Position numbers and translations under genes: made by a program
Notes under the pieces: model-generated
Told to the model about the DNA's origin: nothing
Database searches by the model: none
The model's input: the letters and a program-made list of their open reading frames with translations, nothing else
Assembly (NCBI RefSeq): GCF_002931055.1
Contig: NZ_PSXX01000010.1
Location: forward strand, 1-64,000
Length of the DNA stretch: 64,000 nucleotides
Direction of reading: 5' to 3'
Origin: Pseudoclavibacter sp. AY1H1
GTDB lineage: Bacteria; Actinomycetota; Actinomycetes; Actinomycetales; Microbacteriaceae
In this document: positions 35,699 to 45,345 of the stretch, one piece after another
Layout of the letters: each line of letters starts with the position of its first letter
Position numbering within the stretch: position 1 is the first letter of the stretch

Positions 35699-36325
35699 AG
35701 AAGTTTGCTTGTCCGGGGCCGGCGCGGCGTCCGTCACTGCTGTGCCAAGGCCGAGAGCGTGCACTGCGTGCTCGAGTTCGGAGCGCATATCGACGTCCGC
35801 ATCGATGAGCCAACGGGTGAGGAGGCCATCGCTGAGTGTCAGGAGGAGCGTCGCCGCACGTCGCGCGTCGAAGTCCTGAGGGAGCTGGGCACGCGCGGCA
35901 CGCGCCTGTACGCCGAGCGTGAAGTAATGCAGCATCAGACGCTGGCGTTCCAGGAAGTAGGCATGCGCAGGATGCTGCTCGTCGGACGCGGAACTCGCGT
36001 AGTGGGTGAACAGCGCGGCCAGATGGCGGCTCTTGGCGCTGTTGCTCGCCGCACTGAGGAGCGCGGAGATCGCATCAGGCTCGACGACTTCAACCGCGTG
36101 CGTGTCTCGGTACCTGAGCAACTCGACGAACAGCTCGTCGCGACTGGGGAAGTGGTGATGGATCGCCGGTTGGCTGATGCCCACCTCATCCGCGATCATC
36201 TGCAGGGAGACTCGCAGATGGCCGTGCTCCCGCACGAGCCGCTCCGCCGCGGCGAGAATCTCCTCCCGCCGCCGGATGCCGGCTCGATTCGGCTTCCTGC
36301 CGGCAGGTTCTCCTGTTGCCACCAC
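35696..36325 (-). CDS. TetR family transcriptional regulator
   Basis: A 209-residue TetR regulator. The helix-turn-helix is SLQMIADEVGISQPAIHHHF (about residues 40-59), and the rest is a helical ligand domain of normal size. Its stop lies 75 bases upstream of the first GH106-like gene on the same strand, so it may repress or be cotranscribed with it. The AT-rich palindrome across its stop codon is the obvious candidate operator. Ligand unknown; a rhamnoside breakdown product is a guess from context. Confidence 0.88.
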   Translation of the reverse strand: MVATGEPAGRKPNRAGIRRREEILAAAERLVREHGHLRVSLQMIADEVGISQPAIHHHFPSRDELFVELLRYRDTHAVEVVEPDAISALLSAASNSAKSRHLAALFTHYASSASDEQHPAHAYFLERQRLMLHYFTLGVQARAARAQLPQDFDARRAATLLLTLSDGLLTRWLIDADVDMRSELEHAVHALGLGTAVTDAAPAPDKQTS

Positions 36326-36350
36326 GCAATGCTATGCGCCTTCCCACGAC

Positions 36351-36396
36351 CGCGGCCCCGCGCATCCACGCTGAAGTGGATGCGCGGGGCCGCGGT
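36351..36396 (-). terminator. Terminator after the second GH106-like gene
   Basis: A perfect 20-bp stem, 36351-36370 (starting CCGCGGCCCCGCGCATCCAC) with 36377-36396, and a six-base loop, 17 bases after the stop at 36413. It also lies just upstream of the TetR start. Confidence 0.8.
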
Positions 36397-36412
36397 TGCG
36401 AGGCCCGTCGGA

Positions 36413-39400
36413 TTACTCGCTCGTCACGCGTCCGCGGCGCTTCTTGATGAGGAACGCGGCTCCGGTGCCAGCGAGCACAGCCCCGAGGAGGGCGAGGAAG
36501 CCGGCGAGGCTGCCGTCGACGCCCGTCGTTGCGAGGTCGCCGTCCTGGCCGCCGGCGTCGGATCCGCCGTTCCCGGACCCGTTCCCGCCGCCGTCACCGC
36601 CGCCGTTCCCGGGGCTCGTGGTCGGCGCCGTGGTCCCGGTACCGTCCGTCGAGGTCGGCTGCGGTGTGGGATCAGTCGTGCCAGTCGGGCTCGGCTCCGC
36701 GATGCTCTCGACAGCGCTGTTCAGCGTGACCGGGCCGACGAGGCCGGCCGGAATGAGGCCGGACCCGCCGTGCACGCTGTTGTACGCCTGGTACTTCACG
36801 TTGGCGACCGGGTCGCTGTTGTACAGCTCCTTGAGGCCCTCGCGGCGGTTGCTCTGAACGGGCTGTACGTCGATCTCGATGACATTGGAGCCGTTCACGA
36901 GCGCCGGCGCGATGTCGACCTCGTACGGCGCGGCGTACAGCTGCGTCACGAGCTCGTGCTCGGTGCCGGGATTCACGCGCACCGTCGCCGCGTTGCTCAC
37001 GGTGCCGAGGTTCAGCACCGCGCCGCCCTCGAGGAGGTCGGCCGCATCCGGGATCTCGACCGTGGTTCGGTACGTTCCCGAGTCGGTGACGTACCGCAGC
37101 TCGTTGCCGAGGAACCCGTCGGCGCTCCAGTCGCCGAGGACCTCGCCCGTGTACTCGGACGTGCTCGGCTCACCCGGTGCGTTCGTGCCCAGGTTGTCTG
37201 CCGTGACCTCGAGCGAGAAGGCACCGAGCTGGTGGCCGACACTGCGCTCGGTCGTGTCGATCGACGAGGGGGTCCCGTCGGAGACGGCGGAATCGGCGAT
37301 GCCGGTGCCTGCTGGCTCGCAGAGCAGGACAACCGCTCCGCTCGCGTCGAGCGTCGCCGAGACGACGTTGCCGTCGACCTCCGCGTCGAAGATCTCGCCC
37401 GTCTCGGGGTCGAGCCACCAGCAGGAGTCGAGGCCGTCGGCGACCGTCAGGTTGACACCCGTTGCCGCCTCCGCGGAGGTGTTGCGCACGTACGCGAGCT
37501 CGCCTCCGGTCGGCAGCGTGCGGCGCCCGAAGCGGATGTCCGCGTTCTCCTCGTAGGAAATGGGAGCGTCGACCGAGGCTGCGAGTGCCGCGGGGACGGC
37601 GGCTGCCTCGACGGCGCCACCCATGGCGGCGGCGATCTCGCTCACCTGAGCATCGAGGGCCGCGTACTCGCCGCCTGCGTAGCCGGGCTGCGCGGCGGGA
37701 GCTGAATCGACGAAGACGATCGGAGCGCCCGCATCCTTGAGCTTCTGCAGCGCCTGCATCGTCTCGAGGGGCACGGTGCCGCTCTCGACGAGCATGGCGT
37801 CGAAGGATGCGTTGCCGCCGTTCGCGACGAGGTGCGAGCCGTCCCAGCTCAGGCCCGTCTGGATGGTGTCGTCGTTGATGGCATCCCACGCCCAGCCGTT
37901 TGCCTGGGCCGTGGTGACGGATGCGAGCGGCGTGGAGCCGCCGCCGAAGCCGCCGCCGCTCGCCAGCGCCCCGAAGAGGGGCATGTAGATCGCCACGTCG
38001 CTGCTGTTCGTGCCCGACTGCATGACGTAGTTGGCGCGCGACGCGTAGTCGTTCATCGACGCGTAGTAGTCGGCGATGCCGGCCGTGTCGGCCATCTCGA
38101 CGCCGATCGTGGGCCAGGCGCGCCAGCCCTCCTCGGCGAAGAGGTTGTCGTCGGATGTGAAGGCGGGGTCGTCGTTGCCGCTGTAGTTGGCACTGAGCCC
38201 GTGGTAGAAGAAGTTGTTCACACCGCTCGTGGCCATGAGGTCGTACCCCTGCTTCATGAACTCCGGCGTGATCTGGAACGGCACCGAGCCCAGCGTGAAG
38301 ACCTCCGAGGTGACGAGGTTCTTGCCGTAGAGGTGCGCTCCGGATGCGACGCGCTTCAGCTGGTATTCGTCGAGGCCCTCGGTCTCGGGGATGTCGACGT
38401 ACTGCGACGACTTCAGGGTGTCGATGGGCGGGTTGTACGCCTGCTGGCGGTAGTCGATGCCGTACTCGCCGAGGGTGCTCGAGAACGCCTCGAGGCCCTG
38501 GAGGAACGAGTCGTTGAGGAGCACGCCGTAGTCGTGCACGATGCGCTGCGATTCCTCTTCGCTGAGGTTGCTGGCGAGCAGCGGCACTCCGCTGCCGCCG
38601 CCGAAGCGGCTGACCTCCGGAGTCTGCAGTCCAAGCGCGGCATACTCCGGTTTGACCGTCGGGGTTCCGTCGATGAGGAACGAGTCCTGGTAGATGGAGT
38701 AGAGGGAGGGGAGGTACGGCGTGATGTCGTAGCCGAGCAGTTCCTGCGACTCCGCCGCGGCCTGGATGAGATCGTTGTAGTGGCGGTCGGTGTAGAACTC
38801 GTAGCTGTCGTTGAAGGCCGCGCGGATGTCGCGCGACTCGACGATGTCGTTCAGCGCGGCTTCGCCGAGCCAGCCGTTGACGAGCTTCGTGATCGCGACC
38901 GGGTTGAGGTGGTCGACGACGTAGTTGCGCTTGTCGGTCGTCGTGTTCTCGATGATCGAGTTGAAGCCGTACGCGCCCGTCGTGGCACTGTAGAGCGCGA
39001 CGATCTCGTAGTCGCCTGCCGCGAGGGTCGAGGTGTCGACGCCGAAGGTCGTCTGCCCGTCGCTCGGGTAGGAGAGCTGCGCGGTATCGAGGTCGAGCAC
39101 CGACTGCTGCTCGTAGGTCTTGACCGAGCTGAAGTCGGAGGTGAGGGTCTGGTTGGCCGTCGTCAGGTCGGCGCCCTGTCCGGTGATCGGCGCGAGCATG
39201 ACCGAGTTCAGGTGCACGTTGGCCGGGTCCCACTCGCCGAAGTCGAAGCCGAACTTCTCCGAGGCGAAGAACGGGCTGACCTCCGCCTTGGGGATGCCGA
39301 GCGAGAGCTTGCCCGTGCCGGTCGGGACCGAGACGTCGCCGGACACGAGGGTGAGCGCGCCAGCCGCATCCACCCGAACGGTGGCCCGGCCCAGCGCCAT

Positions 39401-39919
39401 CGTGTTCTGGCTGTCCTCGAGGTCGATGGAGTCGTCGCTTGCGAGGTAACCGCTGCCGATGTTGAGGTCGACGGTGATGCCGAGCTCGTTGGCGCGGGCG
39501 ATGACCGCGTCGAGCTTCGCGAAGTACTCGGGCGACTCGTAGCCGAGCACGGCCTCCGTGTCGTAGCCCGGGGCGGCGTCGTAGATCGAGCCGCCGTTGC
39601 CGCCGTTGCCCGCGATGCCCTCCTCGGTCAGGAACCCCTTCGAGAAGGCCACGATCTCGACGGCGCCGAAGCCGTTCTCGTGCAGGTAGTCGACCTGCGC
39701 GAGCAGGTCCTCCTGGCTCGCCGCGTTGCCGGGCCACCACCAGCGCACGCCTGGGCGGAAGTCGACGCCCGGCTCCGCGAACGCGGCGGGGTCGATGGCG
39801 CTGGTCGTGGTGGCGTGCTCGTCGCCGACGGCTGGGCCGGCTACGGCGAGCGTGCAGGCGACGGTGAGCGCTGCGCCGAGCGCAACGGCTCGTCGCCCTC
39901 GTCTTCGTGGATCGTTCAT
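36413..39919 (-). CDS. Secreted, cell-wall-anchored GH106-like glycoside hydrolase (2)
   Basis: A 1168-residue surface enzyme. After a signal peptide (AVALGAALTVACTLAVAGPA) it shows RPGVRWWWPGNAASQEDLLA and NGFGAVEIVAF, the opening strand of a GH106-like barrel in its most typical form. Later segments include a glutamine-amidotransferase-like or barrel-closing region and a galactose-binding-like sandwich near residues 950-1060. The C-terminus is the same linker plus LATTG sortase signal as in the other two enzymes and is nearly identical in DNA to the first. ATG 39919 has GAGAGG upstream and matches the signal peptide. It is divergent from a TetR gene with two palindromic sites between. Confidence 0.78.
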   Translation of the reverse strand: MNDPRRRGRRAVALGAALTVACTLAVAGPAVGDEHATTTSAIDPAAFAEPGVDFRPGVRWWWPGNAASQEDLLAQVDYLHENGFGAVEIVAFSKGFLTEEGIAGNGGNGGSIYDAAPGYDTEAVLGYESPEYFAKLDAVIARANELGITVDLNIGSGYLASDDSIDLEDSQNTMALGRATVRVDAAGALTLVSGDVSVPTGTGKLSLGIPKAEVSPFFASEKFGFDFGEWDPANVHLNSVMLAPITGQGADLTTANQTLTSDFSSVKTYEQQSVLDLDTAQLSYPSDGQTTFGVDTSTLAAGDYEIVALYSATTGAYGFNSIIENTTTDKRNYVVDHLNPVAITKLVNGWLGEAALNDIVESRDIRAAFNDSYEFYTDRHYNDLIQAAAESQELLGYDITPYLPSLYSIYQDSFLIDGTPTVKPEYAALGLQTPEVSRFGGGSGVPLLASNLSEEESQRIVHDYGVLLNDSFLQGLEAFSSTLGEYGIDYRQQAYNPPIDTLKSSQYVDIPETEGLDEYQLKRVASGAHLYGKNLVTSEVFTLGSVPFQITPEFMKQGYDLMATSGVNNFFYHGLSANYSGNDDPAFTSDDNLFAEEGWRAWPTIGVEMADTAGIADYYASMNDYASRANYVMQSGTNSSDVAIYMPLFGALASGGGFGGGSTPLASVTTAQANGWAWDAINDDTIQTGLSWDGSHLVANGGNASFDAMLVESGTVPLETMQALQKLKDAGAPIVFVDSAPAAQPGYAGGEYAALDAQVSEIAAAMGGAVEAAAVPAALAASVDAPISYEENADIRFGRRTLPTGGELAYVRNTSAEAATGVNLTVADGLDSCWWLDPETGEIFDAEVDGNVVSATLDASGAVVLLCEPAGTGIADSAVSDGTPSSIDTTERSVGHQLGAFSLEVTADNLGTNAPGEPSTSEYTGEVLGDWSADGFLGNELRYVTDSGTYRTTVEIPDAADLLEGGAVLNLGTVSNAATVRVNPGTEHELVTQLYAAPYEVDIAPALVNGSNVIEIDVQPVQSNRREGLKELYNSDPVANVKYQAYNSVHGGSGLIPAGLVGPVTLNSAVESIAEPSPTGTTDPTPQPTSTDGTGTTAPTTSPGNGGGDGGGNGSGNGGSDAGGQDGDLATTGVDGSLAGFLALLGAVLAGTGAAFLIKKRRGRVTSE

Positions 39920-40016
39920 CTTGTGACCTCTCTGGCATCTTTGCCAACGACGGGGTGTGAACTGCCGCGCCAGCTCGTGGTGTCCGAGGGCGCGAGTGAG
40001 ACCGGATTCTGGGAGT

Positions 40017-40028
40017 TGAATCGATTCA
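40017..40028. promoter_or_regulatory. Operator-like palindrome upstream of GH106-like gene (2)
   Basis: TGAATCGATTCA is a perfect 12-bp palindrome about 100 bases upstream of the enzyme start. It differs at one position from TGAAACGATTCA upstream of the third enzyme and of the rhamnose-type ABC operon. LacI-type regulators bind sites of this look. Confidence 0.5.
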
Positions 40029-40037
40029 GTCGCGAAC

Positions 40038-40051
40038 CTAACACGTGTTAG
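40038..40051. promoter_or_regulatory. TetR operator candidate
   Basis: CTAACACGTGTTAG is a perfect 14-bp palindrome, about 30 bases upstream of the TetR start at 40080 and in the shared divergent promoter region. Length and symmetry are typical for TetR autoregulation. Confidence 0.6.
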
Positions 40052-40079
40052 ACAATCTCGGCAAGGGAGAATGGTCGCC

Positions 40080-40703
40080 ATGTCCCCAGGAGCAGCCGCC
40101 GATCCCGTCCCGCGGTTCTCGCAGAGGGACGTCACTCCGCATCCGAGGCGCGACCAGATTCTGGATGCGGCCACGCGGGTCTTCACGGTCAAGGGTTTCA
40201 ACGCGGCGTCGATCCGCGAGATCGCCGTCGAGGCTGGCATGTCCCACACAGGAGTGCTCCACCACTTCCCCGACAAGGCGGTGCTGCTCGAGACGCTCCT
40301 CGAGCGTCGTGGCCAGCGCGCCGCCGCGGAGGTCGGCCTCGACTTCTCCACCGGGCTCTCCTACCTGCGCGGACTCCTGGCGCTCGCGGAACGCGACGTT
40401 GCGAAGCCGGACGGGGTCCTGATGTTCAGCATCGTGTCCGCGGAGGCGTTGGCCCCGACGCATCCAGCACACGCCTCGATCGCGCGGTGGTACGAGTTCC
40501 TGCGGTCGACGGCGTTCGACGCGCTCACGGATCTGCAGGAGAAGGGGCTCTACGCTCGCGCCGGCGTTCCCGTCGAGCTCGCGGCCGTCCAGATCGCCGG
40601 CCTCAGGGCCGGGCTGACGCAGCAGTGGCTCCTGGCGCCCGAAGTGGATGCGGTCGCCGCGTTCCGCGTGCAGCTGCAGTCGTACGTGAGCGAGCCGCTG
40701 TAA
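40080..40703 (+). CDS. TetR family transcriptional regulator
   Basis: A 207-residue TetR regulator. The helix-turn-helix is SIREIAVEAGMSHTGVLHHF (about residues 45-64). ATG 40080 is preferred because AGGGAG lies 10 bases upstream; ATG 40071 in the same frame is too close to it. It is divergent from the second GH106-like gene and has its own likely operator (CTAACACGTGTTAG) in the gap. The domain pattern resembles the TetR genes paired with the other rhamnoside genes but the sequences are not close copies. Confidence 0.88.
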   Translation: MSPGAAADPVPRFSQRDVTPHPRRDQILDAATRVFTVKGFNAASIREIAVEAGMSHTGVLHHFPDKAVLLETLLERRGQRAAAEVGLDFSTGLSYLRGLLALAERDVAKPDGVLMFSIVSAEALAPTHPAHASIARWYEFLRSTAFDALTDLQEKGLYARAGVPVELAAVQIAGLRAGLTQQWLLAPEVDAVAAFRVQLQSYVSEPL

Positions 40704-40745
40704 GGCAGGAACCGCGCCAAGAATCGTCGGGCTCGTGCAACGAAA

Positions 40746-40785
40746 GCGGCCCCTGCATCCACACGATCATGGAAGCAGGGGCCGC
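40746..40785. terminator. Terminator between convergent TetR and GH106-like gene (3)
   Basis: An 11-bp perfect stem, GCGGCCCCTGC (40746-40756) with 40775-40785, loop of 18 bases. It lies between the TetR stop (40703) and the enzyme stop (40799) and can serve both. Confidence 0.7.
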
Positions 40786-40798
40786 ATTCTGAGCCGAA

Positions 40799-43700
40799 CT
40801 ACTCGCTCGTCACGCGTCCGCGGCGCTTCCTGATGAGGAACGCGGCTCCGGTGCCGGCGAGCACGACCCCGAGGAGCGCGAGGAGGCCCGCGAGGCTGCC
40901 GTCGACGCCCGTCGTGGCGAGGTCGCCGTCCTGGCCACCAGCATCCGAGTCGCCGTTGCTCGAACCGTTGCCACCGTTGCCACCGTTGCCCGGTGCCGAG
41001 GTCGGCGCCGTGGTCCCGGTGCCGTCAGTCGACGTCGGCTGCGGCTCGCCGGTCGGCTGCGGGGTGGCCGTCGCCGTCGGTGCCTCGAACGCGACCGTGT
41101 CGCGGTACGGCGTCAACGTGACCGGGCCCATGAGGCCGGTCCGCTGCTGCTCCGCGGTCTGGTAGTTCGAGTCGCCGGTCGCCTTGACTGCATTGAACAT
41201 CGTCGTGGCAACCCGAACCTCGATGCGGTTCTCGCCCGGCTCCAGGTGGTGGCCGAGGTCGATGCGTGCTCGGTCGGCCTGGTTCACGACGACCTGCACG
41301 CCGTTCACCCAGACCTGGGCCGTATCGAGGACGTCACCGAGGCTGAGGTAGGCTCCATCCGATTCCGTCCAGGCCTCCGGAAGCGTGACCGTCGTCGAGT
41401 ACGTGCCGAGCCCGGATGCGTTGCTCAGGTCGACCTCGCCGGTCACCTCTCGCCACGACGGCAGCTTCCCGTCGGCGTCGGCCGTGATGTCGATGGCTGG
41501 CTGGTCGACCTTCTCGGTCTTGGATGCGGTCATTCCCGTCGCATCGGGCGCCGGGCCCCACGTCTGGGCGGCGAGCGACCAGGTGCTCAGGCCCTGCGGA
41601 GCCGCCAGGCCGGTCACGTCGGTCGTCGTCGACGAGCCGTCGCTGAACTCCGTCCCGAACGTGCCGTCGCCGGTCGCGCGCACCGAAATGCTGCCGTCGG
41701 CTGCCGGTGCCAGCACATCAGCATCGCTGGACACCGCGTGCACGGCGGATCCGTCGTCGTCGACGAGGGCGAAGATCGCCGTGTCGTGAGCGGCGACGTC
41801 GACGGAGACCGTGACGCTGTCACCATCCTGCGTGAACTCGCCGATCGGAGTCACTTCTCCAGACCAGGGGTCGAGCTGGTAGGGGCGGCCGGTGCCCGCG
41901 AGGGTCAGCGACTGCTGGACAGCCTCACCGGACCGGTTGTACACGAAGTCGTACGTGACGCCTTCTGCCGCGCGACGGACGAAGCCGAGTGCTGAGCCCT
42001 GGTCGCTCGGGGACACGGCGGGCGCGATCGAGTCGCCGCTGAGGGCAGAGGGCAGCTCCGCCTCGGTGCCGAGCTGCGTGACACTCGGCTGCGCGAGGAG
42101 GTCCGAGACGACCGTCGCCAGCTCCTCAGCTCCCGGCTCAGCGCCCGTCAGCTCGCTCGGCGCCTGGCCGACGACATACACGCGGAGCCCCTGCTTCGCG
42201 AGGTCACGCAGTGAGCGTGCCCCGTCGAGGGAGATCGTGCGCTGCTCGTTGAGGACAACCGCCTTGTAGCCGGAACGGTCGCCGAACAGGCCGCCGTCCG
42301 CATCCGGTGCCAGTCCTTCTTCCGCGACGAACTGGGGCGCGAAGTAGTCGTAGGTGTACCCGGCCGATGAGGTCGCGGAGTCGGTGCCGAGCATGTGCTG
42401 CTCTGCCTGCTGTCCGCTCACCGACGAGCCCTTGAGGCCCAGGTCCTCGTAGTAAACGCCGAGGTCGAGCTTCGCCTGGCCTTCACGCAGCACGTACTGC
42501 GTGCGGGCGAGGGCGTCGTTGACCCCCGTCATGTCCTCCCAGTTGGCCTGGCGGGGTCCGAAGACATCGTTCACGTTGAGCGCGCCGAAGATATCCCACG
42601 GCTGGTAACCGGGCCAGGTGCCGCCATCGCGGCCCGCCGTGCCCACACCCGCAGGTGCATCCGGGTAGGCGAAGCCATGCCAGACCAGCTGATTCACACC
42701 ACCCGCGTAGCTCTTGTAGACGCTGTCGAGGAGACCCTGCGAGTACTTGCCGCCGAGCACTGAGCCCTCGCCGCTGTCGGAGAACTGACCACCGATGTTC
42801 GGGCCGGCCATGCCGGAGCGGTAGCCGCCGAAGAACACGGCGCAGCACTCGACCGAGACGGTGTCCTTGCCGGCGAGGTGGGCGCCACCGCTGACGACGC
42901 GGTAGTTCTGCTCAGCGCCGAGCGGGTTCGGGCTGCCGAAGTTCAGCGACTCGCCCTCGGGGATGCCTGATGCGGAGGAAGCGTGCGACGTCGAGGTGGG
43001 CAGGCCGTACGCCTGGACTCGGAAGTCGAGGCCATGCGTCTGGGCCCAGGACTGCATGGGGGTCACGTACTCGTCGACGAACAGGTCGCTGACGGTCTCG
43101 CGGTAGTCCTCGCGGGCTTTCTCGCCGACCTCTCCGATCTCGAATGCCGCCTCGTGCGAGCCCTGGATGCCGATACCTGCGAGTGCGGGCAGTACCTCCG
43201 TGGCGTCGTAGCCGCGGCGCTCCTCGAACTGGTCGAGGAAGCTCCAGGTCCACTTCTGTGACTCGCCGAGCTCGAGGGAGTCCTCGAAGATGGCGCCGCC
43301 TCCGACCTTGTCGAGGTTCGCCTTCACGGCGTCGGTGAGGATGTTCTCGTCCCAGAAGTCGGCCTGGATGTCGACGCCGCCCCTGCCGAGGTGATCCACC
43401 ACGTAGTTGGGCTGTGTCGCCGTGTAGCCTCCGCGCTGTCCGACCAGACCGGATGCGGTCTGCTGGAAGTCGATGATCACCCAGCGTGCGCCGTCGGCTG
43501 GGAACGTGTAGTCGAGCTGGCCATCGACGACCTTGTCGGTCACGTCGACGATCGATCCCGGCACGAGTGCGGCGGGCCCTTCGCTGCCGGGGGCGCATTC
43601 GGCTTCGCACTGTGCGATCACGGTGCGGAGGCGCGTGGTCTCCGCGACGTTCACGAGGGGCGCGTCGACAGCGTGATCGCCGGAGATCGGCGTCACGCTG

Positions 43701-44440
43701 AGCATTCCGGTTGCGCCGAGGCGGTCGCCGACGGCAGTGACGGTGACGGTTTCGGACGTTCCCTCTGCCCCGAGCGTCACGACGTCGCCGATCGCGAAGC
43801 CACCGAGACTCGCGACGGTCAGGGCCGTCTGGCCTGCGGTCGCTCCCTCGGCGAGCTTCGTCGCGACCGAGGGCGGTGCTGTCAGGGGCGAGGGGAGGGC
43901 GCCGGTGACGGCCTCGCCTGCTGCGTGAGCTGACCAGCCGAAGATGAGCTGCTGCTCTGCCTCCGGCTGGTTGAAGCTGTTCAGCGTCGGCACGGTCGGC
44001 GGGTAGTGCGGCCCGAGGTTCTGGTCGACGATGAGGCCCAGCTCGGCGGCCTTCTCGGTGATGACCTCCATCTTGTGTGCCCACGCGGGGGTGCCCCAGC
44101 CGTACTCGGCCAGGAACGCGTTGCTCTGGTTGCCTTCGCCGGCGACGATGAAGGGAGCGACCTCGACACCGCCGGCGCCGGAGGCGGCGATCTGGTCGAG
44201 CTGCTCGCGCAGCACGCTGTCCTCCGTGTAGGCCAATGGCATCCACCACCGGAACATCGGGCGAACGGCTGAGGGCGGGTCAGCGAAGGCGGCGGTGTCG
44301 ATGACGGGGACCGCGGCCGTGGGAGGCGTCGGGTCGGCCGTTGCGGGAGTGGCGAGCAGTGGGCTGAGGAGGACGGACAGGCTCGCTGCCGTGGCGATGG
44401 CGACGGTGCGCCGCCTTCGACCTCGTCTTGGTTGGGTCAC
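40799..44440 (-). CDS. Secreted, cell-wall-anchored GH106-like glycoside hydrolase (3)
   Basis: A 1213-residue surface enzyme. The signal peptide is AVSLSVLLSPLLATPATA-like after a basic head; the barrel opens with RPMFRWWMPLAYTEDSVLRE and SGAGGVEVAPF, the most divergent of the three. An extra beta-rich insert (about residues 195-275, VGDVVTLGAEGTSETVTV) is not seen in the other two. It ends in the shared Gly/Asn-rich linker and LATTG anchor with RKRRGRVTSE. GTG 44440 has GAGAGGAAC upstream. An operator-like TGAAACGATTCA lies about 55 bases upstream of the start, identical to the one before the rhamnose-type transporter. Confidence 0.72.
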   Translation of the reverse strand: MTQPRRGRRRRTVAIATAASLSVLLSPLLATPATADPTPPTAAVPVIDTAAFADPPSAVRPMFRWWMPLAYTEDSVLREQLDQIAASGAGGVEVAPFIVAGEGNQSNAFLAEYGWGTPAWAHKMEVITEKAAELGLIVDQNLGPHYPPTVPTLNSFNQPEAEQQLIFGWSAHAAGEAVTGALPSPLTAPPSVATKLAEGATAGQTALTVASLGGFAIGDVVTLGAEGTSETVTVTAVGDRLGATGMLSVTPISGDHAVDAPLVNVAETTRLRTVIAQCEAECAPGSEGPAALVPGSIVDVTDKVVDGQLDYTFPADGARWVIIDFQQTASGLVGQRGGYTATQPNYVVDHLGRGGVDIQADFWDENILTDAVKANLDKVGGGAIFEDSLELGESQKWTWSFLDQFEERRGYDATEVLPALAGIGIQGSHEAAFEIGEVGEKAREDYRETVSDLFVDEYVTPMQSWAQTHGLDFRVQAYGLPTSTSHASSASGIPEGESLNFGSPNPLGAEQNYRVVSGGAHLAGKDTVSVECCAVFFGGYRSGMAGPNIGGQFSDSGEGSVLGGKYSQGLLDSVYKSYAGGVNQLVWHGFAYPDAPAGVGTAGRDGGTWPGYQPWDIFGALNVNDVFGPRQANWEDMTGVNDALARTQYVLREGQAKLDLGVYYEDLGLKGSSVSGQQAEQHMLGTDSATSSAGYTYDYFAPQFVAEEGLAPDADGGLFGDRSGYKAVVLNEQRTISLDGARSLRDLAKQGLRVYVVGQAPSELTGAEPGAEELATVVSDLLAQPSVTQLGTEAELPSALSGDSIAPAVSPSDQGSALGFVRRAAEGVTYDFVYNRSGEAVQQSLTLAGTGRPYQLDPWSGEVTPIGEFTQDGDSVTVSVDVAAHDTAIFALVDDDGSAVHAVSSDADVLAPAADGSISVRATGDGTFGTEFSDGSSTTTDVTGLAAPQGLSTWSLAAQTWGPAPDATGMTASKTEKVDQPAIDITADADGKLPSWREVTGEVDLSNASGLGTYSTTVTLPEAWTESDGAYLSLGDVLDTAQVWVNGVQVVVNQADRARIDLGHHLEPGENRIEVRVATTMFNAVKATGDSNYQTAEQQRTGLMGPVTLTPYRDTVAFEAPTATATPQPTGEPQPTSTDGTGTTAPTSAPGNGGNGGNGSSNGDSDAGGQDGDLATTGVDGSLAGLLALLGVVLAGTGAAFLIRKRRGRVTSE

Positions 44441-44492
44441 GGAGTGTTCCTCTCCCTGCGCTCGGCAGGATTCGAGTGGTTCGATCGGAAGG

Positions 44493-44504
44493 TGAAACGA
44501 TTCA
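44493..44504. promoter_or_regulatory. Operator-like site upstream of GH106-like gene (3)
   Basis: TGAAACGATTCA, 53 bases upstream of the GTG start. It is identical over 12 bases to the site at 46944-46955 before the ABC operon. Confidence 0.55.
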
Positions 44505-44562
44505 TAACTAGGCCGGAAGAACCCCGCTCCCTCGACTGCTCGAGGAAGCGGGGGTGACGGAC

Positions 44563-45345
44563 TCAGGCTTGGATGACGGCTCCGCCGTCGGCGTTGAAGT
44601 TCTGGCCGGTGATCCAGCGGCTGTCGTCGCTGGCGAGGAAGATCAGGACCGGGGCGATGTCCGTCGCTGGGTCGCCGAACCTGCCAAGCGGGTTCACCGA
44701 CATCTGCTGCTTCACGAACTCCGAGTACTCGGGCGCGAGGCCGTGCAGGATCGTGTCAGTGAGTGCAACCGGCGCGAGCGTGTTCACGCGGATGCCACTC
44801 GCCCCGAGCTCTCGGGCAGCCACCATGGAGAGGCCTCGGATCGCCGCCTTGTCGGGAACGTAGGACGCGTAGCCCTCCATCCCGGTCTCGTACACGCCGG
44901 AGACCAGATTGATGATGGAAGCTGTCCCCTCCGTCCTGGACATGTGCGGATGGCAGAGCTGCATGAGGCGCCACACGGCGACCACGCCGACCTCGAACGC
45001 GGTGCGAAGCGACGACACGTCCTGCTCCAGGAACGGCGTGAGCTCAGCTTCGAAGTTGGCGTTGTTGACCAGCACGTCGATGCGGCCGAAGCGCTCGACG
45101 GTTCGCGCGACATAGCGCTCGAGGTGCTCCACGTCGGTCACGTCGCAGACCACGCCGAGAACCTTTGCCCCTTCGGCTTCGCAGAGCGCCACGGTCTCGC
45201 GCAGTGCGGTCTCGCTCCGTGCTGAGATCGAGAGCTTCGCTCCGGCCTTCGCCAGCTCGATCGCGTTCTGCTTGCCGAGCCCCTTGCTGACGCCCGTCAT
45301 CATGACGACCCTGCCGTGCAGGCGCCCCTGGTGCTGCGCCGACAT
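44563..45345 (-). CDS. SDR family oxidoreductase
   Basis: A 260-residue classical short-chain dehydrogenase. Cofactor loop TGVSKGLGKQNAIEL (about residues 17-31), NNAN in place of NNAG, catalytic serine region NLVSGV and the Tyr-Lys pair in SYVPDKAAI (YxxxK). It shares one base with the stop/start of the next SDR gene upstream, so the two form an operon. In this context it might oxidise rhamnose or a rhamnonate intermediate, but substrate cannot be read from sequence. Confidence 0.88.
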   Translation of the reverse strand: MSAQHQGRLHGRVVMMTGVSKGLGKQNAIELAKAGAKLSISARSETALRETVALCEAEGAKVLGVVCDVTDVEHLERYVARTVERFGRIDVLVNNANFEAELTPFLEQDVSSLRTAFEVGVVAVWRLMQLCHPHMSRTEGTASIINLVSGVYETGMEGYASYVPDKAAIRGLSMVAARELGASGIRVNTLAPVALTDTILHGLAPEYSEFVKQQMSVNPLGRFGDPATDIAPVLIFLASDDSRWITGQNFNADGGAVIQA

